The position numbers were made by a program, and so were the translations under genes. The notes beneath the pieces are model-generated. The model did not search any database. It was not told the DNA's origin and saw nothing but the letters and a program-made list of their open reading frames with translations. A DNA stretch of 64,000 nt, taken from the NCBI RefSeq assembly GCF_018448935.1, contig NZ_RCWC01000006.1:1-64000 (forward strand), in the 5' to 3' direction. This document shows, piece after piece, positions 9,455 to 17,706 of the stretch (its first letter is position 1; the number at the start of each line of letters is the position of its first letter). This DNA is from Photorhabdus noenieputensis. Its GTDB lineage: Bacteria > Pseudomonadota > Gammaproteobacteria > Enterobacterales > Enterobacteriaceae.

Positions 9455-9581
9455 TATACCCGTCATCTTTCAAGTCACCTCTTTGTTGGCTGCACTCACT
9501 CACCCCGGTCACATAGTTCTCTATGCTCCCGGAGATTTGCTCCCTTACCGCCGCAATGCATCTTGAAATCCATAAGGTATA
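9455..9581. repeat. ERIC element, complete 127 bp
   Basis: A complete copy of the imperfect palindrome that runs from TATACCC to GGTATA, with the ERIC core of the form CCCGG-AGCATAG paired to CTATGTGACCGGGG. It sits between fibre 5 and its repeated upstream block, increasing that distance by 127 bases. Confidence 0.9.
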
Positions 9582-9627
9582 TATTGAATTATTATTAAAT
9601 CAATTCATTATAATTTACAGCAGCCAT

Positions 9628-9696
9628 AGTTTAATTCATAAAAATAATAATAAAATGTTCTTCTAACTTAGAAGAATAATTATTTTTATATAATTA
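9628..9696 (-). promoter_or_regulatory. repeated upstream block of the fibre genes (copy 4)
   Basis: Same element as the other copies. It is 203 bases from the fibre 5 start, or 76 if the ERIC insertion is subtracted, matching the spacing of the others. Confidence 0.5.
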
Positions 9697-9889
9697 GCAG
9701 CAAGGGGAAATCCAAAAAATTTCAAATAGAAATATACTCAATTCATTTATATTCAACATCTAAAATCATTTCACTCTGTCATTACTTATTTTTATATTTC
9801 AAATTACAGACTAAATTTTTCAATACTCTAAAAGCACCGCCTATTTAGACAGCGCTTTGTCAATAATATGTCAAGAACATATGACTTTG

Positions 9890-10020
9890 TTCTACTTTTT
9901 GGCGGCTTAACCAATTAACATCAGAAATGAGGGAAGTACTTTGCTAATAGTGAAAATATTCACTCATGCTAATAAACCATTTTTATTCGCTTTATAGTAT
10001 TCATCCCTCAGAGGAATAAT
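9890..10020 (-). pseudogene. possible decayed Tfa gene end
   Basis: The stretch begins with a pattern resembling the 3' end of the Tfa-type coding region (TTTTGGC..., AACATCAG, CTTTGCT at similar spacing to 5935-5990) but has no open frame. Similarity is weak, so this is tentative. Confidence 0.25.
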
Positions 10021-10026
10021 ATACTT

Positions 10027-10860
10027 TTAATATCCAATAGCCATCCAATGAACCGCTCGCGCCCGGAAATCAGTGTTTAGCGCACCAACAGTTGTTGCTG
10101 TAAAAGATACTGCTGTAATATCACCAACTTCAACAAAACAACGATCCGAGATCGGAGACGAAGGTTTTCTTCTGCCATCAGTTGTCGCAACCACAGTTGT
10201 ACATGCTTTAGGAAAACCAATAGGAAAGTTAATCAAATAATTATCGCTACCTGTTACAACTCCCCACTGATAAATTATTCCTGTATCACCACACTTCCAC
10301 CAGCCATTTGCAGATTTTAAGGCTGTATTTTTATTACCATATCGAGCGTCAGATTCAGATTTGGCATAACTCCCCACATCCCCCGCACTTAGGTTAATAT
10401 CATTCGACAACACTTTCCCATTCACCTTACGGCTATTAGGTACTCTGGTATTAATATCTCCACGTAATGAATTTACTATTTCCCGAGCAAGCTTCTGTGT
10501 CACTGCCAATATCTCACTATCGCCAACGACGTCAGTAAGTTGAACAACACCTGCTTGAGTTAATGAAGCGCCAGGCATTTCTGTGGTGATCTTTTGTTTT
10601 AATGCCTTATTTAATTGCTCGGTAAGTTTAGCTACATTGCCGTCATCTAGAACATCACCACTAGATTGTGTCGCAATGAAATTAGCCACAACAGACGATA
10701 TGGTTGACGATTGACGCAATACCTTATTTAATATGTGAGGCGTCATAGAATATGGTGGAAACCCAGTTTGCAATTCCTCACTTCCTTCATATCCTTGCTG
10801 GCTTATGACATTAGCATTATTATTAACAGAAAAAGCTTTAAAATCATTCTTGGGACTCAT
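10027..10860 (-). CDS. phage tail fibre protein 6
   Basis: A 277-residue fibre, first in the direction of transcription of the array. It has the shared N-terminus (1-95), a linker with a VPNSRKVNGKVLSNDI motif and an AGDVGSYAKSESDARY motif typical of enterobacterial fibres, and a gp53-like C-terminus from about residue 185 ([17 protein letters not shown], ending WMAIGY). There is no knob module and no Tfa gene. The ATG is preceded by an AAGGAGG site. Confidence 0.85.
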   Translation of the reverse strand: MSPKNDFKAFSVNNNANVISQQGYEGSEELQTGFPPYSMTPHILNKVLRQSSTISSVVANFIATQSSGDVLDDGNVAKLTEQLNKALKQKITTEMPGASLTQAGVVQLTDVVGDSEILAVTQKLAREIVNSLRGDINTRVPNSRKVNGKVLSNDINLSAGDVGSYAKSESDARYGNKNTALKSANGWWKCGDTGIIYQWGVVTGSDNYLINFPIGFPKACTTVVATTDGRRKPSSPISDRCFVEVGDITAVSFTATTVGALNTDFRARAVHWMAIGY

Positions 10861-10948
10861 ATGTCCTCCTTGAGTTAAATAACATTATTTTATAATTAGC
10901 ACATTGAATTATTGCAGAGGTGACCTGCCAAAACTCACATCAATCAAA

Positions 10949-11018
10949 TTCTAGATCAAAAAAATAATAATGGGATTTTATTCTCAATTAGAATATTGAC
11001 TATTTTTGTATGATTGAC
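10949..11018 (-). promoter_or_regulatory. repeated upstream block of the fibre genes (copy 5)
   Basis: Same element, 89 bases upstream of fibre 6, with the dyad ATTCT - CAATT - AGAAT. Confidence 0.5.
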
Positions 11019-11099
11019 AGTAATAAACAACTCAATATCTAAAAAATACTGTTCTCTGTTTTCCGTTCTCTGTTTTCTGCTCTCTGTTCACCTGATAAA

Positions 11100-11627
11100 C
11101 TAACTATCTAATGTAGATTGGCATTTCCCACTAATATCTGAAATCCTACTCATGTAATAAGCATCAGCATATCGACCATTACGAAAAGCATAATGTTTAG
11201 CCATTCCTTCAATCTCAAATCCAAATTTTTTATATAATGCGATAGCAGCATCATTATCTGTATATACTTCCAACTCTATACGTTCAATGTTTAACCAACC
11301 ATCACACATGTCGAGCATAGCCTCCATTAATTCACTACCAATACCCTGTCCTTGATAATCAGCATGTACCCCCATACCAAAAGTAGCAACATGGCGACGC
11401 CGCAGGTTTTGATATATTTCAATACCAATCTGCCCCACAATTTTCCCATCAATACAAGCAACTAAACAGAAACATCCGGCAGAAAGATTTGTAATGCGCT
11501 TTATCCATGCCTCCAAAGAAGGATAAGGTAATTGTAAAGTACCACAGTAAACTTGTGGGTTAGCGTATAACTGGCGAACTTGTTCACAATCGCCTTCTTC
11601 AACATGGCGAATCACTATATGCTTCAC
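11100..11627 (-). CDS. GNAT N-acetyltransferase, YhhY-like
   Basis: A 175-residue single-domain GNAT enzyme. The start VIRHVEEGD, the segment VYCGTLQLPYPS, the acetyl-CoA loop YQGQGIGSELM at about 92-102, and KKFGFEIEG with a terminal NGRYADAYYM all resemble E. coli YhhY (AaaT), reported to acetylate certain free amino acids. The start is GTG with an AGGAG site 8 bases upstream. It seems to be a stand-alone gene between the fibre array and the YadA-head region; the substrate is inferred only from family resemblance. Confidence 0.8.
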   Translation of the reverse strand: MKHIVIRHVEEGDCEQVRQLYANPQVYCGTLQLPYPSLEAWIKRITNLSAGCFCLVACIDGKIVGQIGIEIYQNLRRRHVATFGMGVHADYQGQGIGSELMEAMLDMCDGWLNIERIELEVYTDNDAAIALYKKFGFEIEGMAKHYAFRNGRYADAYYMSRISDISGKCQSTLDS

Positions 11628-11847
11628 TTAAAAACTCCTAACTTTTAACTTGAATATTGAGATTAACATAGATGTTTTACTAAAAGTATGGAGAAAATAT
11701 CGACATTTAGTTTGAAATTAATCTTTGAAGAAAATCCAAGGTTGTTTATAGCGCACAGTATCCTCTTCCCACAAGATTCGTTCACTTCATCACCTAAAAC
11801 ACTGATGCAAAATTATTTTAATCTTTAAAATAATTTTTAAAAACTGC

Positions 11848-11875
11848 TTGACTATGAAGTTTTTCTGATTAAAAT
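11848..11875 (+). promoter_or_regulatory. sigma-70-type promoter of a tiny peptide gene
   Basis: TTGACT and TAAAAT are separated by 16 bases, predicting a transcript start near 11882, about 55 bases ahead of the 24-codon frame. Confidence 0.5.
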
Positions 11876-11937
11876 CACAGCCACAATTTAGATTTTCGTG
11901 AAACAAATCACACTTTACCAATAAAAGAGAGTTCATC

Positions 11938-12012
11938 ATGAAATCTGTTACATCTTTCATCTCAAGTGTTCATAGCGTTGTTGTCTACTTGTCAACACCT
12001 CGCTTTCTGTAA
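11938..12012 (+). CDS. 24-residue peptide, unknown
   Basis: An ATG with a purine-rich AAAGAGAG site opens a 24-codon frame rich in Ser and Val (segments SFISSVHSVVVY and STPRFL). It lies between a good promoter and a strong terminator, with no gene downstream on the same strand, so the transcript would be only about 180 bases. I do not recognise the peptide. It could be a small stand-alone protein, a dual-function small RNA, or a leader peptide that has lost its operon. Confidence 0.4.
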   Translation: MKSVTSFISSVHSVVVYLSTPRFL

Positions 12013-12035
12013 GTCTGTTTTCTAACCGATGCGTG

Positions 12036-12061
12036 AAAGGCCAGTTTCTGAGCTGGCTTTT
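12036..12061 (+). terminator. rho-independent terminator after the 24-codon frame
   Basis: AAAGGCCAG pairs with CTGGCTTTT (9 bp with one G-T pair) around an 8-base loop; the stem ends in T residues. It starts 24 bases after the peptide stop codon. Confidence 0.7.
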
Positions 12062-12284
12062 ATGTTCAGGACTTACCCCCTACCAAACTAACTGGCTAAT
12101 CCATTTTTTTATTTCCTGATTTCGTTTCAACTTTCTGCTAATGGTTGATGAACTTTAGTGCATTTTCCTTTGGAAAAGGAAAGATGATAAGGTTAAGGTA
12201 ATAGCAACTAACTTCCCCGCCTGAAAATGCACTTATTAATTTAGTCAAATCCATTTGTTATTAATAATCCAATATGTTAAGAAT

Positions 12285-13307
12285 TCATTTCTTCAACAAA
12301 GCAACTTCATCTGCATTTTTCTGGCACAGCAGAGTAAGATTAGCAATAGAATGGGTAAGCCTATTTATAGTACTCTCCAGCTTTTTAATATCCATTTCCA
12401 GTTGCTTATTTTTCATATCTAATGCACTCATTTTTGCCAATTCAGAATATAATTGCTGACCATTCACCGCCTCCGTACTGTTTCTGGAAATATCCCCGGC
12501 AGCAACATTCACAATCTTACGTTGATTACCCGGTTTTCCCACAGAAACAACATTCGATTTGCTGGCAACAGAATTTGCGCCTAATGCAATGCTCCCACTT
12601 GCTGTTACAGAGGCGTTTTGCCCAATCGCAATTCCCTGAGACGCACTAATATTAATCTTTTGCCCCACGGCAATAGAAGACGAAGAGTTGGATTGAGTGT
12701 CTGATCCTAATACAATACTCCTACTCCCTGTTACAGAGGAGTTTTGACCAATCACAATTGCTTGAGACCCACTGACAGAAACTTTTTGTCCCAGAGCAAT
12801 AGAAGACGAACCGCTGGATACAGAGCCTTCTCCTAATGCAACGCTCGAACTTCCTGTTGCAGAGGAATTTTGACTAATTGCTACTGCCTGATTCCCCCTG
12901 GCAATCGCTTTTTTCCCCAGAGCAACAGCAGACGAACCGCTGGATATAGAGTCTGATCCCACTGCAACACTCGAACTTCCTGTTGAAGTGGAATTTTGGC
13001 TAATAGCTACTGCCTGAACCCCACTAGCAACAACCTTTTGCCCTAGAGCAATAGAAGCTGTCCCACTGGATACAGAATCAGCGCCAATCGCAATTGGCCA
13101 TATGACTTTATAATTCTGATTTTGATTCTCTTCTCTACCCGCCAGTTGATTTTGCCCAATAGCAATAGCGCCCTCACTAATTGATTTAGAAATTAGTGGT
13201 GAAGCACCAATTGCTATAGCATATATTGCTGGTGCTTCTGCATTCCCAACAACAACGGAATCTTTACCAACTTTTTGATCAGCTATATTCATATCTTCTG
13301 TAGACAT
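12285..13307 (-). CDS. YadA-head/neck protein without signal peptide or anchor (long paralogue)
   Basis: The 340-residue protein has about 14-residue head repeats of trimeric adhesins at residues 26-250 (IAIG, SxALGxxxxAxG patterns), a YadA-type neck at about 253-290 (RKIVNVAAGDIS and STEAVNGQQLY) and a coiled coil at 290-340. There is no N-terminal signal peptide and no C-terminal beta-barrel anchor, both of which true trimeric autotransporters need. It should form a soluble trimer with a left-handed beta-roll head. Its paralogue is at 16320-16958 and the upstream regions are similar. Its means of export, if any, is unknown; it could be a fibre tip. Confidence 0.8.
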   Translation of the reverse strand: MSTEDMNIADQKVGKDSVVVGNAEAPAIYAIAIGASPLISKSISEGAIAIGQNQLAGREENQNQNYKVIWPIAIGADSVSSGTASIALGQKVVASGVQAVAISQNSTSTGSSSVAVGSDSISSGSSAVALGKKAIARGNQAVAISQNSSATGSSSVALGEGSVSSGSSSIALGQKVSVSGSQAIVIGQNSSVTGSRSIVLGSDTQSNSSSSIAVGQKINISASQGIAIGQNASVTASGSIALGANSVASKSNVVSVGKPGNQRKIVNVAAGDISRNSTEAVNGQQLYSELAKMSALDMKNKQLEMDIKKLESTINRLTHSIANLTLLCQKNADEVALLKK

Positions 13308-13339
13308 ATATACCCCCTAATTCAGAAATTAAATTATTA

Positions 13340-13466
13340 TATACCCGTCATCTTTCAAGTTGCCTCTTTGTTGGCTGTACTCGCTCATCCCGGTCACATA
13401 GTTATCTATGCTCCCGGGGATTCGCTCCCTTGCCGTCGCGATGCATCTTGAAATCCATTGGGTATA
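13340..13466. repeat. ERIC element, complete 127 bp
   Basis: Complete copy from TATACCC to GGGTATA with the CCCGG/CCGGG core, immediately upstream of the long YadA-head gene. Confidence 0.9.
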
Positions 13467-14281
13467 ACTTATTACTAGATTAATAAACCCAGCAATATAA
13501 TTTAGTATTTTTCATCAGAAACAACCAAATAATACATAATAATTTCTTTTCAAACTTGTCACCGTGAAATATTAAACAAACTTAACGTAATTTAAAAACA
13601 TTATTATACCCCTCCCCACCTTTCACTCGGACCTAAATTAACACCACTATTGTTAAAACAAAATATTATACGAAAAATTCAATTTGTAAATAAATTAAAA
13701 CCATTCGGTTATGAAATATATTTCATGGGTTTATTTAATGTATCATATAGCTTCACTAAATATAATGACTTATTGAACCAATCAAATACAAACCGACACT
13801 ATGTTATTTGTATATATTTTCATTCTCCTCAACGCAATCATTTATATAATTTACCCGAGCAAATGCAGTTAGTATGTTAAGTCGAGCAAGGAAATTATTC
13901 TGTTATTCACTGCAATACACCCCATAAATAATTATCAAATAATAATCCCACCACTAAATGATTTATCATATATTCTCAGCCTAATAGCCAAGAATATATG
14001 AAACAACAACTAACGGATATTAATAATTAAATACATTGAGAAATCATTTCCCATCGGGTATCAGACAGGAATTATGGGGAACAGAAACATTGCCATCCAG
14101 ATTGAAAAAGTGAGAGAGAATATAAAGATGCGTATCCTACCAAAAGAGAAGAAGCACCGAAGTTACGAGTTTTCAGTGCTTCATACACCAGAAAAATATC
14201 CGGCCCGCTATAAAAAATCTTAACCGGACAGCATTATCTTTCTGGGAAATGATTTAAGGGCGACCATTAAATAACTCTAAT
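13467..14281. other. spacer with duplicated flanks of a YadA-head gene
   Basis: Two parts duplicate the surroundings of the other YadA-head gene. About 13640-13790 resembles 17075-17230 (the region upstream of 16958), and 13975-14060 closely matches 16262-16345 (the 3' end of that gene and beyond, including an ATATATTCT/AGAATATAT inverted repeat). A 49-codon plus-strand frame at 14074-14223, basic and starting MGNRNIAIQIEK, is of unknown meaning. No other gene is apparent. Confidence 0.5.
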
Positions 14282-16081
14282 TTATTGTGTTGCGATTTCA
14301 TAGGATACCTGCCCTTTGAGCAATGCCTGAACTGAGCTACTATTTCCTCCACCCCCAGCTAAACCCCACGTCACTACGCGACCATCCGCAGTTAACGCGG
14401 TAAACGCTGTACTACTCCCGTAGATAGCACGAACATTTTTCAACTGCTCTGCCACCGCACGACTATCTCCTCCCCATTCGCTATCACCCCAAGTGACTAC
14501 CGTCCCATCACGGCGTAACGCAGCAAATGCAGCCTTCGAGCTTGTGACTTGAATAATATCTTGCAGATTTGAGATAGATTCTGGAACTTTTCCTCCCCGA
14601 TCAACATCACCCCACGCTACCACAGAGCCATTCACACGGCGGGCTGCAAATGCATGCACTGTCGCGGTCACTTCGACAATGTCCTTTAATCCCGCTATAT
14701 TTTTTGGCACCACTCCGCCAAAACTGTCTCTTCCCCAAGCCACCACTGAACCATTCGCCCGTAGCGCCGCAAAGGCATTGTTCGAACTGCTTAACTTAAT
14801 AATATCCCTCAATGCACCGATTTCACTTGGAACGACACTACCAAAATCACTACCAGTTCCCCATGCAGCAACAGAATTATTAGCCCGTCTCACAGCAAAG
14901 GCCCAAGCAGCCTCCGCAACTTCCACAACATCTGTCATTGCGGCAATTTCCGGCGGCAATGCTCCTCCCTTATCAGCGCTTCCCCAAGCGACTAAGTGAC
15001 CCGTGGCTCTTCGGACTAGAAAAGCAACACCTCCTCCCCATACATCTACAATATCTGTCATTGCCGCAATTGCCGGTGACACTAATCCACCATAATTGCG
15101 ATTTCCCCAAGCAACAACTTGCCCGGTAGCCCGACGAGCCGCAAATGCTCCTACCGATCCCACAATATCGACAATATCACTTAATCCAGCAATTTCCGTT
15201 GGAACAACCCCGCCATTTTCTGCGGTTCCCCAGGCAACGACATGACCACTACTTAGCCGTGCCGCAAAGGCACCTCCTGTACTCACTATCTGAACAATAT
15301 TATTTAAAGTTGTTAAAGGTAACGGGATGTTGCCGCCAAGCCCAGCATCTCCCCAGGCAACCATATAACCGCTATCCCGCCGGGCAACAAACGCAGAGGT
15401 ATAATCTCTACCCAATCCACTTCCACTCACATGCCCACCATTACCAACAATATTGCACGGGTTCAAAGTCACTAATTGGTTAGCCAAACGCACACGCAAA
15501 GGACGATACGACAAAACATCTTGAAAATTACTGCCAACAACCCACTTCTGTTCCCCTGCATATTGCCATTCGGCCAGCACAGGTCGCAAAGTGTTGGCAT
15601 TCAGCGCACTAATATAGCAAGGAGGAGTAGATCCATAATTATAAAACCCCTCTCGCGAATAACGAGCGCCTATTACCAGCAATTTAGCCCTTTCCCCAAT
15701 TATGTAATAATCCACTGGCTGAGATCGTGCCAACTCTCCCGTTGCCCGAGTAATATTGTAGTTCAACCGGACATAGCTCCCAGGATATTGTTCTAATACA
15801 GAAAAAGGCACGATGAAAGTTAGAATCTTCCCTCTTTTTTCGTGTGTCACCGTATCCTGTAATATATAGGGGCTACCAAACTCTCCTTGCCAAGATAAAG
15901 TAATCTTATCCCCTGTCATCATATTTGGGTACGGATTAACATAGATCGTCGCGCCATTGATATCAATCACCTGACTTATATCTAATTGCCATTTATTATT
16001 AGCCTCAGCTATCCACGGCGCAGGCAAAAGCTCATATACTTGTTTGAGTTCATTCTGAGAAACACTATATGATGTTGACAT
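14282..16081 (-). CDS. RCC1-type repeat protein
   Basis: The 599-residue protein has an N-terminal part of about 210 residues that looks beta-rich, followed by nine repeats of about 45 residues. Each repeat carries the pattern FAARxxxGxVVAWG and then GGxxP with a following isoleucine-rich strand, as in bacterial RCC1-like beta-propellers. It lacks a signal peptide and membrane segment. In eukaryotes RCC1 propellers bind chromatin or GTPases; in bacteria they also occur in secreted effectors and surface proteins. It lies between two YadA-head genes on the same strand. Nothing indicates its partner. Confidence 0.8.
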   Translation of the reverse strand: MSTSYSVSQNELKQVYELLPAPWIAEANNKWQLDISQVIDINGATIYVNPYPNMMTGDKITLSWQGEFGSPYILQDTVTHEKRGKILTFIVPFSVLEQYPGSYVRLNYNITRATGELARSQPVDYYIIGERAKLLVIGARYSREGFYNYGSTPPCYISALNANTLRPVLAEWQYAGEQKWVVGSNFQDVLSYRPLRVRLANQLVTLNPCNIVGNGGHVSGSGLGRDYTSAFVARRDSGYMVAWGDAGLGGNIPLPLTTLNNIVQIVSTGGAFAARLSSGHVVAWGTAENGGVVPTEIAGLSDIVDIVGSVGAFAARRATGQVVAWGNRNYGGLVSPAIAAMTDIVDVWGGGVAFLVRRATGHLVAWGSADKGGALPPEIAAMTDVVEVAEAAWAFAVRRANNSVAAWGTGSDFGSVVPSEIGALRDIIKLSSSNNAFAALRANGSVVAWGRDSFGGVVPKNIAGLKDIVEVTATVHAFAARRVNGSVVAWGDVDRGGKVPESISNLQDIIQVTSSKAAFAALRRDGTVVTWGDSEWGGDSRAVAEQLKNVRAIYGSSTAFTALTADGRVVTWGLAGGGGNSSSVQALLKGQVSYEIATQ

Positions 16082-16261
16082 ATCTTATATTCCTTTCATA
16101 ATTAAAGGTGATAAAAATTTAACGCTGGAATGGAACAAACTACTAATCAACCATCTAAATAAACATTTAGACAAATTTGATTAGCAGAGATTCAATTATT
16201 TAGCTTTCGTTATTCATTTAAACATTAACTTAAATTTAACCCCCTACTCATATTATCTTGA

Positions 16262-16299
16262 ATATATTCTTATCCCGATATTCAAGGATAAGAATATAT
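16262..16299. terminator. 14-bp perfect inverted repeat
   Basis: ATATATTCTTATCC and its exact complement flank a 10-base loop, between the RCC1 gene and the short YadA-head gene. It probably terminates the latter; a diverged copy lies near 13970-14000. Confidence 0.55.
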
Positions 16300-16319
16300 G
16301 AAACAACAACCAACGGATA

Positions 16320-16958
16320 TTAATAATTCAATGCATCGAGAAGTCGTTTCTTCAATGATGCAACATCATCCACACTATTCTGAACCAATAGAGTAAGATT
16401 AGCTATATCACTTTCCAGAGATTGAATCTTCTCTTCCAACTCTTGATTCTTTGTATCCAATAATATATCAATCCTTGCCGATTCAGCGTGTAACTGCTGA
16501 CCATTAACCGCCTCAGTACTGTGATTTGAAATATCTCCAGCCGCAACATGTATAATCTTACGTTCATGGCCGGTTTTTCCCACAGAAACAACGTTCGGTT
16601 TATTAGCAATAGAATCTGCACCTAACGCAATGCTCCCTTTTTCTGTTGCAGAGGAGTGTTGACCAATCGCCACAGCCTGAGCCGCACTCGCCGTCACCTT
16701 TTGTCCCAACGCGATAGAAGCCAAGCCATTGGATACAGAATCAGCCCCAATCGCAATAGGCCAAATGACTTTCGTATCACCTTGTTTACCCGCAATTTGA
16801 TTTTGCCCAATGGCAATCGCCGCTTCACTGATGGTTTTAGAATTTCGGGGTGAAGCACCAATTGCGATAGAATGTATTGCCGGCGCTTCTGCATGTCCAA
16901 GTACAACTGAATCTTTACCAGTTGTTTGTTCAGCTATATCGGTATTTTCAATAGACAT
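16320..16958 (-). CDS. YadA-head/neck protein without signal peptide or anchor (short paralogue)
   Basis: This 212-residue paralogue of the protein at 12285-13307 has the same opening (DIAEQTTGKDSVVLG versus NIADQKVGKDSVVVG), fewer head repeats (about 26-120), the same neck (RKIIHVAAGDIS, STEAVNGQQLH) and a C-terminal coiled coil of about 50 residues. It too lacks a secretion signal and an outer-membrane anchor. The repeat number is the main difference between the two, as expected for expansion or contraction of 14-residue repeats. Confidence 0.8.
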   Translation of the reverse strand: MSIENTDIAEQTTGKDSVVLGHAEAPAIHSIAIGASPRNSKTISEAAIAIGQNQIAGKQGDTKVIWPIAIGADSVSNGLASIALGQKVTASAAQAVAIGQHSSATEKGSIALGADSIANKPNVVSVGKTGHERKIIHVAAGDISNHSTEAVNGQQLHAESARIDILLDTKNQELEEKIQSLESDIANLTLLVQNSVDDVASLKKRLLDALNY

Positions 16959-17435
16959 ATTAAACCTCTTAATTTATAAATTAAATAACCATGCGTTGTT
17001 TGAAACTGAATAAAGTGTGCGACAAAATATGATATGGATTACGTGAACTCGTTTCATATATCAAAACTTAAATTAACGTTATATCTATTCCGCCGACAAT
17101 ATTAGATATAAATCCCAACTTGTAAATAAATTAAAATTATTGGATGGTGGAATATATTGCATGGAATTTATTTCATGTATTATTAAGCTTTATGGAATAT
17201 ATATCCGATAAAGTTCATCATAACCAATTAATTAATCACCTCAATATTAATTGGTTTTTATATACTTAATTCAAGTAAACATAGGAGAAAACTTTATTAT
17301 TAACCTTAAATTATTTGAAAAATAATTATCCAGTATACTTTTAACACCCAAAAAATATAATCACATTTGACTAATTATAATTTTAATAATAAATACTCTC
17401 AATGAAAATTTTTACCACTGATGATTTCGCAGCTT

Positions 17436-17507
17436 TCATGGACAACTATGTGACCGGGGTGATAGAGTGCAGCCAACAAAGAGGCAACTTGAAAGATAAC
17501 GGGTATA
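17436..17507. repeat. partial ERIC element
   Basis: Only the second half (ACTATGTGACCGGGG through GGGTATA) is recognisable; the first half is degraded. Confidence 0.6.
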
Positions 17508-17538
17508 TCATCTGATTTATTAATCGAGGTAACATGTA

Positions 17539-17706
17539 ATGAATAATAATCGACTCATCAAAATGCAGAAAATGGCTGAGCGTTTTCATCAATCTGGCAC
17601 AATATCAAATATCACCATGAGAGAAATTAATGCATTGGTTAAACAAGATAAAAACATGAATCATTCTTCATCTGATGTGGTGACCGGAAAACGCATAATT
17701 AAGTGA
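17539..17706 (+). CDS. small basic protein, possibly a truncated antitoxin-type regulator
   Basis: A 55-codon frame starts at ATG (MNNNRLIKMQKMAERFHQSG, then NITMREINALVKQ) and ends overlapping the btuR stop on the other strand by eight bases. The opening resembles the N-terminal part of small antitoxin or XRE-linked regulators, but no helix-turn-helix follows and no toxin gene is adjacent. The ribosome site (CGAGG) is only moderate. It could be a remnant. Confidence 0.35.
   Translation: MNNNRLIKMQKMAERFHQSGTISNITMREINALVKQDKNMNHSSSDVVTGKRIIK

Noticed and set aside
12600-13100. Periodic sequence in the YadA-head gene considered as a possible CRISPR or tandem repeat array
   Set aside because: The period is that of the 14-residue head repeat encoded in frame; no spacers or cas genes are present.
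12285-13307. Reading the YadA-head protein as a true trimeric autotransporter adhesin
   Set aside because: No signal peptide and no C-terminal four-strand anchor domain; only head, neck and coiled coil are present.
13650-13880. 76-codon plus-strand frame beside the YadA-head gene
   Set aside because: It lies in DNA duplicated at 17075-17230, where the frame is not kept open.
14679-15796. Several plus-strand frames opposite the RCC1-repeat gene
   Set aside because: They result from the repetitive codon use of the RCC1 repeats on the other strand.
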